This document shows, in pieces, positions 44,069 through 51,982 of a stretch of DNA of 64,000 bases; the first letter of the stretch is position 1, and each line of letters starts with the position of its first letter. A program made the translations under genes and the position numbers. The notes beneath the pieces are model-generated. The model had not been told where the DNA came from. It saw only the letters and a program-made list of their open reading frames with translations, and ran no database searches. This stretch comes from Blautia sp. (GTDB lineage: Bacteria > Bacillota > Clostridia > Lachnospirales > Lachnospiraceae): the NCBI GenBank assembly GCA_017463155.1, contig JAFTPT010000044.1, forward strand, positions 1 to 64,000, read 5' to 3'.

Positions 44069-44929
44069 ATGGATAAAAATAAAATGTCTTATAAGGTCAG
44101 CCAGTTCCTGATGTTTGGAGGCATCTCCACGGTCCTGTTCCTGGGCGTTGTGATCCTTCCGTTTATCTATGGACTCTATCTGACATTCACCAGCTGGGAC
44201 GGCGTTTCCCGCTCCAAGCCCCTTGTCGGGTTTGCAAATTACCTGGCGGCCTTCAAGGATATTGATTTCTGGGCAGCCATGGGCAGGACCATCATCTATT
44301 CCGCGATCGCTGTCATCCTGATCAACATCGTCGCCTTCCTGCTGGCCTACCTGGTCACCAGCGGCGTCAAGGGCCAGAATTTCTTCCGGGCAGGCTTCTT
44401 CGTACCGAACCTGATCGGCGGTATCGTCCTTGGTTATGTCTGGCAGTTCGTGTTCAGCCGCGCCCTTCCGGCGGTCGGCATTCCGAAGCTGCTCGGCACA
44501 ACGGAGAGCGGTGCGATGTTCGCCATGATCCTGGTATCGGTCTGGCAGTTTGCCGGCTACATGATGCTGATCTACGTGGCAGGCTTCATGAGCGTCTCCA
44601 AGGCGCTGATGGAAGCGGCCCAGATCGACGGCTGCACGCCGTCGCAGTCGACCTGGTACGTGACGGTTCCTCTGATGCGTGCCTCCTTTGTACAGTGCCT
44701 GTTCCTGTCGATCACCAGATGCTTTATGGTATACGACGTCAACCTTTCCCTGACGAAAGGTGAGCCGGCCGGAAAATCCGTCATGGCGGCCATGCACGTG
44801 TACAACCAGGCCTTTACGTACAAGAACTACGGAACCGGCCAGGCGGAGGCCCTGATCCTGTTCCTCGTCTGCGCGATCGTAGGCGTGACCCAGGTCTACA
44901 TCGGTAAGAAAGGGGAGGTGGAAGCATGA
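44069..44929 (+). CDS. Sugar ABC transporter permease (MalF-like)
   Basis: The 286-residue protein has six hydrophobic segments and the EAA loop EAAQIDGCTPSQSTWYVTVP near 185-204, which docks on the ATPase. It is the first of two permeases of a CUT1-type importer. It lies 45 bp after the binding-protein gene, with an AAAGAAAAGAGATGA leader containing only a weak ribosome binding site. It overlaps the next permease by 4 bp (ATGA). Confidence 0.9.
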   Translation: MDKNKMSYKVSQFLMFGGISTVLFLGVVILPFIYGLYLTFTSWDGVSRSKPLVGFANYLAAFKDIDFWAAMGRTIIYSAIAVILINIVAFLLAYLVTSGVKGQNFFRAGFFVPNLIGGIVLGYVWQFVFSRALPAVGIPKLLGTTESGAMFAMILVSVWQFAGYMMLIYVAGFMSVSKALMEAAQIDGCTPSQSTWYVTVPLMRASFVQCLFLSITRCFMVYDVNLSLTKGEPAGKSVMAAMHVYNQAFTYKNYGTGQAEALILFLVCAIVGVTQVYIGKKGEVEA

Positions 44930-45792
44930 TCCAGGACAGCGCAAAAGCATTGGCCAGAAAGCGCAGGATCCACGCCATCATCATGGTGGTCCTGATCCTC
45001 GTGTTCATTGCTTTTATTTTCCCGTTCATACTCGTTGTCATCAACGTATTTAAGGAAAAAGTGGATATCGTCAAGGATCCGCTGTCGCTGATCGGTGTGA
45101 AGAAAGGGTTTACCCTCGAGAACTTCCCGAACGCGATCCAGAAGATGGATTTCTTCAAGGCATTCGCGAATTCTCTGATCATCACTGTAAGCTCGACGAT
45201 CCTGACGCTTCTGCTTTCTTCCATGACAGCGTTCGTCATCGTCCGGAACAAATGGAAAGCGTGCGCGCTCCTGTTCGCGGCCATGGTCGCTTCCATGGTC
45301 ATCCCGTTCCAGGTCCTGATGGTTCCGCTGGTTTCCCTGTATGGCGGAATCTTCGGCGTACTGAACCACAGACTGACGCTGATCCTGATGCACACAGGTT
45401 TTTCCCTCTCCATGGCGACCTTTATGTTCCATGGAGCGATCCACACCAACATTCCGCTGGAGCTTGAGGAAGCCGCCTTCATCGACGGCTGTACCAGATG
45501 GCAGACCTGGTGGAAGATCGTGTTCCCGCTGCTGAAGCCGACCATCGCAACCGTCGCGATCATCGACGCCATGGCGTTCTGGAATGATTACCTTCTGCCG
45601 AGCCTGGTGCTCCAGAAGAAGGAGCTGTACACGATCCCGATCGCGACCCAGGCCTTTTACGGGACCTTCTCGTCGGATCTTGGCCTGATCATGGCGGCCC
45701 TGCTGCTGGCCATGCTGCCGATCCTGATCCTGTATGTCCTGCTGCAGCGTTTCATCGTGGAAGGAGTTACTTCCGGTGCCGTTAAAGGCTGA
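44926..45792 (+). CDS. Sugar ABC transporter permease (MalG-like)
   Basis: The 288-residue partner permease has six hydrophobic segments and the EAA loop EEAAFIDGCTRWQTWWKIVF near 178-197. It forms the membrane channel with the upstream permease. No ATPase gene follows; CUT1 importers often borrow a shared MsmK-type ATPase. The orphan ATPase at 57859 is a possible but unproven partner. It ends 5 bp before the GH32 gene. Confidence 0.9.
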   Translation: MIQDSAKALARKRRIHAIIMVVLILVFIAFIFPFILVVINVFKEKVDIVKDPLSLIGVKKGFTLENFPNAIQKMDFFKAFANSLIITVSSTILTLLLSSMTAFVIVRNKWKACALLFAAMVASMVIPFQVLMVPLVSLYGGIFGVLNHRLTLILMHTGFSLSMATFMFHGAIHTNIPLELEEAAFIDGCTRWQTWWKIVFPLLKPTIATVAIIDAMAFWNDYLLPSLVLQKKELYTIPIATQAFYGTFSSDLGLIMAALLLAMLPILILYVLLQRFIVEGVTSGAVKG

Positions 45793-45797
45793 CCACT

Positions 45798-47252
45798 ATG
45801 AAAAATGATGTGAACATCCGGCAGAGCCTTCATCTGAAGGCTCCCGGAAACTGGATCAACGATCCGAACGGATTCATTTTTTACCGGGGACGGTATCATC
45901 TTTTCTACCAGCATAATCCGGAAGGCCCGGTCTGGGATACCATGCACTGGGGCCATGCCGTCAGTGATGATCTGGTCCACTGGGAGCATCTGGGGATAGC
46001 CCTGTATCCCTCCGTAAGGGAGGATATGGACGGGGTATTCTCCGGGAGCGCAGTGGAAAGCGAGGGGAAGATGCACCTGTTCTATACAGGGATCCGCTAT
46101 CTTGATAAAGAACACACACGGATCGAATCGGCACAGCTCCACATTATGTCCGAGGACGGCGTGGAGTTCGACAACAGACATGGAAAACAGGTGATCCTCC
46201 CGCCCTTCCCCGACAGGGAAGCAGGCGAAGAGCACCCCTGGAATGCGGATTTCCCTCACCTCAGCGACCTGTTCATCGGAGACCGGGGAGATACCCGGGA
46301 TCCGAAGGTCTGGAAGGGACAGGACGGGAACTGGTACATGATCCTCGGTACGACCGAGAATGAACATGGAAAGGCGATCTTTTACAGGAGCACGGACCTG
46401 TCTGCGTGGGATTTTGCAGGCGCCTGCACAGCTCCGGAAAACTGGGGCTGCATGTGGGAATGTCCGGATCTCCTCTACGCTGACGGGCAGGCGGTCCTGA
46501 CCGTATCGCCCATGCGCCTGGGGGAGAACGGGAAGTTCACCTCCGGCCGGGTGATCTGCATCCCGGCGGATTTCCGGGAGGAAGACTGCCGGCTGGAACT
46601 GGCGGATACGTACCAGTTCTTCGATCTGGGCAGCGATCTGTATGCACCGCAGAGCACGCTCGACCGGAACGGACAGAGAGTCGTGGTCGCCTGGCTTCGG
46701 ATGCCCAAAGAGGTCTGCCCCGGATCCGAAACCCGGGAAGAGGCGGCCGAGACCGGCGGGATCCCCTGGAATGGGATGTACTGTCTTCCGAGAGCTCCGA
46801 AGTTCCGGAACGGACATGTGTTTTTCCCGATCCACCCGGAAGTGAAAGAAAGGTTCCGTCCCGTGCAGACGGACGAACCGGCGGAGTGGCTGCAAAAAAA
46901 CGGAGCGGGCAAAAAAATGCTGCGTTTTTCGCTGCAGGAAGGACAGCAGGCCGACCTGGGCGGATACCTGATCGAAAGGAAGGAAGGAAAGCTTCGGACG
47001 GACAGAAACAAGGTCTTTGTGGAAAGCCCGGAATCTATGCGGACTGCCTGCACGCCGCCGCTTTCTGAAGCGTGTGTGCTGGAGGTCGTGCTGGATCCCC
47101 ACATGATCGAGATCTACATCAATGACGGTGAATATGTGATCACCCATTGCGTGTACGGACTTTCCGATTCTTTCCGCTTTCCGGAGGGGGTCTGTCCGGA
47201 GATCCATATGATCGCGGAGGACGGCGGAAACAGTGCGCCTCTCTGTGAATGA
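45798..47252 (+). CDS. Glycoside hydrolase family 32 (sucrase/fructanase)
   Basis: GH32 enzymes release fructose from sucrose or fructans. The nucleophile Asp22 is in NWINDPNG (18-25), the transition-state Asp in TRDPKVW near 165, and the acid/base Glu in WECPDL near 219. FSGSAV and the C-terminal beta-sandwich are also present. The 484-residue protein has no signal peptide, so it acts in the cytoplasm on imported substrate. Being last in the importer operon, it points to sucrose or short fructo-oligosaccharides. Confidence 0.92.
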   Translation: MKNDVNIRQSLHLKAPGNWINDPNGFIFYRGRYHLFYQHNPEGPVWDTMHWGHAVSDDLVHWEHLGIALYPSVREDMDGVFSGSAVESEGKMHLFYTGIRYLDKEHTRIESAQLHIMSEDGVEFDNRHGKQVILPPFPDREAGEEHPWNADFPHLSDLFIGDRGDTRDPKVWKGQDGNWYMILGTTENEHGKAIFYRSTDLSAWDFAGACTAPENWGCMWECPDLLYADGQAVLTVSPMRLGENGKFTSGRVICIPADFREEDCRLELADTYQFFDLGSDLYAPQSTLDRNGQRVVVAWLRMPKEVCPGSETREEAAETGGIPWNGMYCLPRAPKFRNGHVFFPIHPEVKERFRPVQTDEPAEWLQKNGAGKKMLRFSLQEGQQADLGGYLIERKEGKLRTDRNKVFVESPESMRTACTPPLSEACVLEVVLDPHMIEIYINDGEYVITHCVYGLSDSFRFPEGVCPEIHMIAEDGGNSAPLCE

Positions 47253-47287
47253 ACTGCGTAAGAGAGTACAAAACAGTTCTCCTGTGT

Positions 47288-47331
47288 GGAGCCGGAGGAT
47301 GCCGGATCAGGCATTTTCCGGCTCCGTTTTT
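47288..47331 (+). terminator. Intrinsic terminator of the sugar importer/GH32 operon
   Basis: GGAGCCGG (47288-47295) pairs with CCGGCTCC (47318-47325) and is followed by GTTTTTA. The loop contains a further GCC...GGC pairing. Confidence 0.85.
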
Positions 47332-47396
47332 ATGTGATGCTGAGAGGAATTGACTGACAGGTCATTTTTCATGATCAAGCATTCATCGACTCGTGG

Positions 47397-47422
47397 AAGA
47401 ATAAATGTGCGCAGAAAAATTA
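47397..47422. repeat. Left copy of a 26-bp direct repeat flanking the outer insertion sequence
   Basis: The 26 bases here (starting AAGAATAAATGTGCGC) recur exactly at 50140-50165, on the other side of the element. They are best read as a long target-site duplication. Confidence 0.8.
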
Positions 47423-47529
47423 TGTTAGGGTACAATAGATAGGTAACAGAATAAAGATGAGGATTCACCTTAGTATGATATATTGGAGTTGTCGAGAAAC
47501 CAATAGTCATAACAAAAAGGAGAATCCTC

Positions 47530-47711
47530 ATGTCAATCCTATCACAACAAAAGCATCAGCGTCAACGTATGGTTAAATATGCGGCTAATCATTCTATTAC
47601 TGAAACAGCGATCCGGTATAACGTTAGCCGAAAAACCGTATATAAGTGGCTTAACCGTTATGATGGAACCGCGGACAGTCTGGTTGATCATAGCCATAGG
47701 CCATTTAACAG
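47530..47711 (+). pseudogene. Transposase of the outer insertion sequence, 5' part
   Basis: The fragment encodes the N-terminal helix-turn-helix (NHSITETAIRYNVSRKTVYK, about 19-38) of a DDE transposase. The IS256-family insertion cuts it after codon 60. If that insertion and one copy of the TTTAACAG duplication are removed, the frame runs on without change into the part at 49243-49984, giving a 307-residue protein. AAAAGGAGAA before ATG 47530 is the ribosome binding site. Confidence 0.85.
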
Positions 47712-49234
47712 GATAGTGGATATATAATGGTGTAAATTGAAAAGAGCCAACGGCTCAACCTTTAGGTATAATGTTAAACGCCAATCCAACATAATACCAA
47801 GGAGGATGAACACGATGGCTCAACTCAATATTACATTGAATCAGGACGAAATTCTACAGTTACTTGCAAATGACAGAGATTCTGCTTTCAAAAAGCTCCT
47901 CCAGGATAGCCTTAACAGTATTCTGAAGGCAGAATCCACGGAACAGCTTAAGGCTGAACCATACCAGCGCACCGAAGAACGCACAGGCAGCCGCAATGGC
48001 TTCCGTGATCGCCCTTTGACAACCCGCATAGGCCAGATAACTCTAAAGGTTCCGAAGCACCGCGATGGTGAATCGTTCAAGACTTTTGTCTTCGACAATT
48101 ACTGCCGGAGTGAGGCTGCTCTGATCGTCACCATGGCTGAGATGTGCGTCAATGGCGTTTCCACACGGAAAGTATCCCAGGTCATGGAAACTCTTTGCGG
48201 TAAGAGTTTCTCCAAGTCTACTGTATCGGAAGCTTGCAAAGAACTCGATGAGAAGATCAAAGAGTTCAGGGAACGGCCTCTAACCGGGGAATACCCGTTC
48301 ATGACCATAGATGCTACTTACTTCAAGGTCCGTGAGAACTCCAGAGTAATCTCCAAAGCACTCATGATCGCTTACGCTACCAATAGCGAAGGGCACCGGG
48401 AAATCATTGGCTTCGGCGTCTATCGCAATGAGAGCAAAGAAACCTGGAACGACTTCCTGAAGGGGTTAAAAGCACGCGGCCTTACCGGGGTAAGGATGAT
48501 AACCTCCGATGCGCATGAAGGCATCATAGATGCGATCAGCAAGCAGTTCCCGGACGTTCCATGGCAGCGTTGCCAGTTCCATTTCTCAAGGAACATCACC
48601 CAAAAGACCCCAGCCAGATACCAGAAGGGACTGGCCAGCGAACTTCAGGATATGTTCAACTGCAAAACTATCGAGGCTGCCCGCAAGCGCCGTGACGAGA
48701 TCATCGCTGATTATAAGGATGTCGCTGAGGAAGCCATGGCCTGCCTGGATGAAGGGTTTGAAGCTGCGATGACAGTCATGGTACTTCCGGGATACCTTCA
48801 CAAGTACTTCCGGACATCCAACCAGATAGAACGTCTGAATAAGGAGCTTAAGCGGCGCTCGAAGGTCATCGGGGTATTCCCGAATGAAGACTCCCTGATG
48901 CGTCTCATGGGCGCTGTCCTTATGGAGCGAAATGATCACCTGGCCTCTTTACGCTGCATGTTCAAAGCATCAACCTTGAATGAGCTTATGGCATCGGATC
49001 TACCGTTAAAACTGGTGAAGATCGCAAAGGAACAGCGTCAGCTTCTGGCTGCGTAACAGGTAGCACATGCTCCGAAATCAGTCAATGGAACCCCTTCGGG
49101 GGCGCAGTGCGCCCATTGACAGATTTCTCCGATGTGCTGATGAGCACCCAAGAGGATGCAAGGCATCCTCCGGGACAATGTGTCCCCAACCTAAAGGTTA
49201 AAACAGAATTTACACCAAATTTAGGACTTGACTA
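47712..49234 (+). mobile_element. IS256-family insertion sequence
   Basis: The 1523-bp element is flanked by the 8-bp duplication TTTAACAG at 47704-47711 and 49235-49242. Its imperfect terminal inverted repeats share TGGTGTAAATT (47728-47738, reverse 49207-49217), and the left end starts GATAGTGG, similar to IS256 itself. After the transposase gene, 49057-49206 holds palindromic non-coding sequence. It interrupts the outer element's transposase. Confidence 0.88.
47815..49056 (+). CDS. IS256-family (mutator-type) transposase
   Basis: The 413-residue DDE transposase has the first catalytic Asp in MTIDATYFKVR near 163-173, the second in ITSDAHEGI near 232, and the Glu in SNQIERLNKELKRR near 335-348. 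The C/H region with CQFHFSRN near 251 is typical of the mutator group. ATG 47815 was preferred over 47806 because AAGGAGG is then about 10 nt upstream. The gene looks intact, so the element may still move. Confidence 0.93.
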   Translation: MAQLNITLNQDEILQLLANDRDSAFKKLLQDSLNSILKAESTEQLKAEPYQRTEERTGSRNGFRDRPLTTRIGQITLKVPKHRDGESFKTFVFDNYCRSEAALIVTMAEMCVNGVSTRKVSQVMETLCGKSFSKSTVSEACKELDEKIKEFRERPLTGEYPFMTIDATYFKVRENSRVISKALMIAYATNSEGHREIIGFGVYRNESKETWNDFLKGLKARGLTGVRMITSDAHEGIIDAISKQFPDVPWQRCQFHFSRNITQKTPARYQKGLASELQDMFNCKTIEAARKRRDEIIADYKDVAEEAMACLDEGFEAAMTVMVLPGYLHKYFRTSNQIERLNKELKRRSKVIGVFPNEDSLMRLMGAVLMERNDHLASLRCMFKASTLNELMASDLPLKLVKIAKEQRQLLAA

Positions 49235-49242
49235 TTTAACAG

Positions 49243-49984
49243 TCCCCGAAAGCACACAGAAAAGGAAATCAAACAGATTAAGAGACGCCTTAAGAGGCAT
49301 AAATGGAAGGATCTGCTTCTTGCATATCAGGAACTGGTGGAAAAAGATGGATATACCAGGAGTTATGGTGGTTACAAAAGGGTTGTCTCGAAACTAAAGG
49401 CATTAAAACCCCAAAAGAAAAAACGGAAAAAGAAACCAAAACCCTATAAAAGAGCGGAATATCCTGGCCAGAAGATCCAACTGGATGTAAAGTTCGTTCC
49501 AAGTTACTGTGTAGTAGATGGCAAAAAATATTATCAGTATACAGCTGTTGATGAATGTACGCGCTGGACTTTCAGAGAAATGTATGAAGAGCACAGTACA
49601 TACAGCTCAAAGCAGTTTCTTGAAAAACTCATTGAAAAAGCACCCTTTCCAATCCGGGAGATCCAAACAGACAATGGAACGGAGTTCACAAATCGTCTGA
49701 TTATCACAAAAAGCAAGCATCTGACATTGTTTGAAGATCTACTGATTGAAATGGGCATCATCTACCACCGGATCCAGATCGCCACCCCGCGCCACAACGG
49801 TAAAGTGGAAAGGCAACACCGGATAGATGAAGCACGATTCTATAAACACATGAAGATGTACAACCTTGAAGATGGGCGCAAGCAGCTGGCGGTATATCAG
49901 AAGAAATCGAACAGCTATATAAAAACATGCCTGGGAATGAAGTCTCCCAATCAGGTGCTGAATATGTACCTGGGCGTGATGTAG
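49243..49984 (+). pseudogene. Transposase of the outer insertion sequence, 3' part
   Basis: This part begins in frame with the 5' fragment across the 8-bp duplication (AG from the left copy plus T here). It holds the rve-type catalytic core: first Asp in IQLDVKFVP, second in IQTDNGTEF, and Glu in HNGKVERQHR. The region before the core is Lys-rich. There are no other stops or shifts, so the gene was intact until the IS256-family insertion. Confidence 0.85.
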
Positions 49985-50139
49985 AAGTAGTCAAGGGCAA
50001 TAGCAGAGAGTGCTATTGCCGATCACCAGTATATCATAATGAACCATGTCAAGGTTAGGTAGTATTCTCTTCGAGAATCTCCACCTTACCCTTGACATTC
50101 ATTTAAGGTGAAGTGTAACCAATCATTGACGCCTATACA

Positions 50140-50165
50140 AAGAATAAATGTGCGCAGAAAAATTA
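50140..50165. repeat. Right copy of the 26-bp direct repeat
   Basis: Identical over 26 bases to 47397-47422. It ends 4 bp before the -35 element of the tRNA-Pro promoter. Confidence 0.8.
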
Positions 50166-50169
50166 ATTG

Positions 50170-50198
50170 TTGACAAACGACCTTAAAACATATATAAT
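50170..50198 (+). promoter_or_regulatory. Promoter of tRNA-Pro
   Basis: A perfect TTGACA (50170-50175) and TATAAT (50193-50198) are 17 bp apart, 16 bp before the tRNA. Confidence 0.88.
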
Positions 50199-50213
50199 AG
50201 CTTTTGCAGTTGA

Positions 50214-50287
50214 CGAAGCGTGGCTCAGTTTGGTAGAGCGCTGCGTTCGGGACGCAGAGGTCGTGGGTTCGAATCCCGTCGCTTCGA
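50214..50287 (+). tRNA. tRNA-Pro (anticodon CGG)
   Basis: The cloverleaf is complete: acceptor stem 50214-50220 with 50280-50286, discriminator A50287, D arm GCTC/GAGC, anticodon stem CTGCG/CGCAG with loop TTCGGGA (anticodon 50248-50250), and T loop TTCGAAT. CCA is not encoded. A strong promoter and terminator make it a single-gene transcript. Confidence 0.95.
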
Positions 50288-50289
50288 CT

Positions 50290-50321
50290 AAAAAACGGAT
50301 ACCATCTGGTATCCGTTTTTT
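50290..50321 (+). terminator. Intrinsic terminator of tRNA-Pro
   Basis: AAAAAACGGATACC pairs perfectly with GGTATCCGTTTTTT around an ATCT loop; the T run follows directly. The symmetric A and T runs make it able to work both ways. Confidence 0.92.
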
Positions 50322-50346
50322 AGTCGAATTGATAGATTTACACCAT

Positions 50347-50549
50347 GGCTTCTGCAGGATCGAACGCAGACGTACGGGCGCAGAGGGCGCTGCGTGCCGG
50401 TGGCACGCGTTTAGCGCCGACCGAGCCGGCAGGCGAGACCGCTGCGTGCCGGTGGCACGCGTTTAGCGCCGACCGAGCCGGCAGGCGAGACCGTGGGTTC
50501 GAATCCGGGAGATCCAAGCCACGGCTTCTGCAGGATCGAACGCAGACGT
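50347..50549. repeat. Repeat patch: 27-bp direct repeats around two 52-bp tandem copies and a tRNA T-arm remnant
   Basis: A 27-bp sequence starting GGCTTCTGCAGGATCG occurs at 50347-50373 and 50523-50549. Between them are two identical 52-bp units (50389-50440 and 50441-50492), each with a nested palindrome (GCGTGCC-GGT-GGCACGC). GTGGGTTCGAATCC at 50493-50506 looks like the T arm of a tRNA, but no full tRNA can be folded. There is no gene in this patch. Confidence 0.65.
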
Positions 50550-50573
50550 CCCTTCGTTCCAGGAGGTACCGAT

Positions 50574-51011
50574 ATGACAAAAGAAGCACTGGCCGAAGAG
50601 ATCCTTGCCTCCTTCACCGAAGAAGAGTGGAAAATGCTCGAAAACGGGACGATTCCCGTCCCGGTGAGCAATTATAACCGAAAGATCCTTCTGGGGCTGA
50701 AAAACCGGAATACAGCGTTTGAAGGCCATGTCCGGGAGGAGGATGTCCGGTCCCTTTTGGATGCCCTGCAGGTATTTCTTGCACAGACCTGGGCGGAGCA
50801 GCCGGACGCGCACAAGTATGTGATCGGGGCGTGTCTTGCTTTGACATTTATTAAGGAAGTTCCCATGCATCCACAGGAGATCGTCAGGTATACGGAGACG
50901 GTCGAGAATGGTGTGAAACGATACCATTGCCCGGCAAAGGGTGACAGCGTGATCTGCCGCTATTGCGTAACAGAGGCAGTCGAACGGAGAACCGGCCCCT
51001 CGTTCGGCTGA
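50574..51011 (+). CDS. DUF2115 (UPF0305)-like protein
   Basis: The 145-residue protein is helical, with a conserved-looking centre GACLALTFIKEVPMHP (about 83-98) and a C-terminal Cys cluster: YHCPAK then VICRYCV. This pattern resembles DUF2115/UPF0305, known mainly from methanogens and some Clostridia, of unknown function; the match is by memory only. ATG 50574 is preceded by AGGAGGTACC (50561-50570). It is followed by an EamA transporter 21 bp later. Confidence 0.6.
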   Translation: MTKEALAEEILASFTEEEWKMLENGTIPVPVSNYNRKILLGLKNRNTAFEGHVREEDVRSLLDALQVFLAQTWAEQPDAHKYVIGACLALTFIKEVPMHPQEIVRYTETVENGVKRYHCPAKGDSVICRYCVTEAVERRTGPSFG

Positions 51012-51032
51012 AAGGGAGGAAATGACAATAGA

Positions 51033-51893
51033 ATGACGACAGCGAAGGCCAAGATCCTCCTGGCGCTGGTCTTTATCGCCAGAGGAACCTCTTTTTTATT
51101 TTCAAAAACACTGATGCAGGACATGACGCCGCTCAGTATCCTGGCCGTCCGGTTTATCCTGGCGTTCCTGGTGCTGGCGGTCGTTTTCCATAAAAAGCTG
51201 CGCGCCTGCGACAAAAAGAGCTTTACCGGAGGTGTGATCCTCGGGGCTTTGTATACGCTCTGCATGGTCCTCGAGATGTACGGGCTGCGGCTCGTGGATA
51301 CGGGGGTGGCCGCGCTGATCGAGAATATGGCCATCGTGCTGGTGCCGCTCTACGCGGCGGTCCTGACCAGGACCCTGCCGAAGAAGAAGACCATGCTCTG
51401 CGCCGCGCTGGCGGTCGCTGGCGTGGGCTTTTTGTCGCTGGCCCAGAGCAGCGTGAGGGGAGGCGGCGTCGGGATCCTTCTAACGATCCTGGCGGCCCTG
51501 ACCTACGGCGTGTGCATCATGGCGACGGAGTCGGTCAGCCGCGACGCGGAGCCGGTCGCCATCGGCATCATCCAGCTGGGCGTGATGGGCGTCCTCAGCC
51601 TGCTGATCGCCCTGCCCGTCGAGGGACTGCATTTTCCGAAGACCGGACAGCAGTGGGCCATGATGCTGATGCTGGTGCTGGTCTGCAGCTGCTTTGGCTT
51701 TGCGTTCCAGCCGGTCGGGCAGAAATATGTCCCCGCCGAGACGGCGGCGGTGTTCACCGCGATCAATCCGCTGGCGGCCAGCGTGCTGGGTATCACCGTG
51801 GCCGGCGAGAGTATTTCCTTTTCCAAGGGGATCGGCTATGTCCTTATCCTTCTGGCCTTGTTCCTTTACAATTATCATCCACGTCGACCATGA
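51033..51893 (+). CDS. EamA/DMT-superfamily transporter
   Basis: The 286-residue protein has ten hydrophobic segments in two EamA repeats (the first beginning LLALVFIARGTSFLF; the second after about residue 150). The motif FTAINPLAASVLGITVAGES near 249-268 is typical of the second repeat. DMT members export or exchange small metabolites such as amino acids; the substrate is not predictable. It ends 9 bp before the long hairpin terminator. Confidence 0.85.
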   Translation: MTTAKAKILLALVFIARGTSFLFSKTLMQDMTPLSILAVRFILAFLVLAVVFHKKLRACDKKSFTGGVILGALYTLCMVLEMYGLRLVDTGVAALIENMAIVLVPLYAAVLTRTLPKKKTMLCAALAVAGVGFLSLAQSSVRGGGVGILLTILAALTYGVCIMATESVSRDAEPVAIGIIQLGVMGVLSLLIALPVEGLHFPKTGQQWAMMLMLVLVCSCFGFAFQPVGQKYVPAETAAVFTAINPLAASVLGITVAGESISFSKGIGYVLILLALFLYNYHPRRP

Positions 51894-51902
51894 AAAGACA
51901 GA

Positions 51903-51972
51903 AAAAGACAGGGGACGGTTCTGCGTCTTATTTGCTATTGCAAACAAGACACAGAACCGTCCCCTGTCTTTT
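51903..51972. terminator. Long hairpin between convergent genes, also a GGGACGGTTCT repeat pair
   Basis: The arms 51903-51929 and 51946-51972 match over 27 bp with one mismatch. Each starts or ends in AAAA/TTTT next to GACAGGGGACGGTTCTG, so it can act as a two-way terminator for the EamA and SH3 genes. The core is shared with the repeats at 40.7, 41.2 and 63.5 kb. Confidence 0.8.
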
Positions 51973-51982
51973 CTTTATCGAT

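Larger units (their letters stand above)
47423..50139 (+). mobile_element. Insertion sequence with long target duplication, interrupted by an IS256-family element
   Basis: Imperfect terminal inverted repeats of about 26 bp start with TGT exactly where the 26-bp direct repeats end: the left end holds GATAGGTAACA and the right end, in reverse, GATTGGTTACA. Without the inner insertion the element is about 1.19 kb with one transposase gene. The tail 49985-50139 carries a hairpin (GGCAATAGCA paired with TGCTATTGCC). Target duplications of this length are described for IS1202-type elements; the transposase itself looks IS3/IS481-like, so the family is left open. The right end lies 31 bp before the tRNA-Pro -35 element. 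Confidence 0.75.

Noticed and set aside
50441-50520. Possible second tRNA gene after tRNA-Pro
   Set aside because: Only a T-arm-like segment is present. No acceptor, D or anticodon stems can be paired with it.
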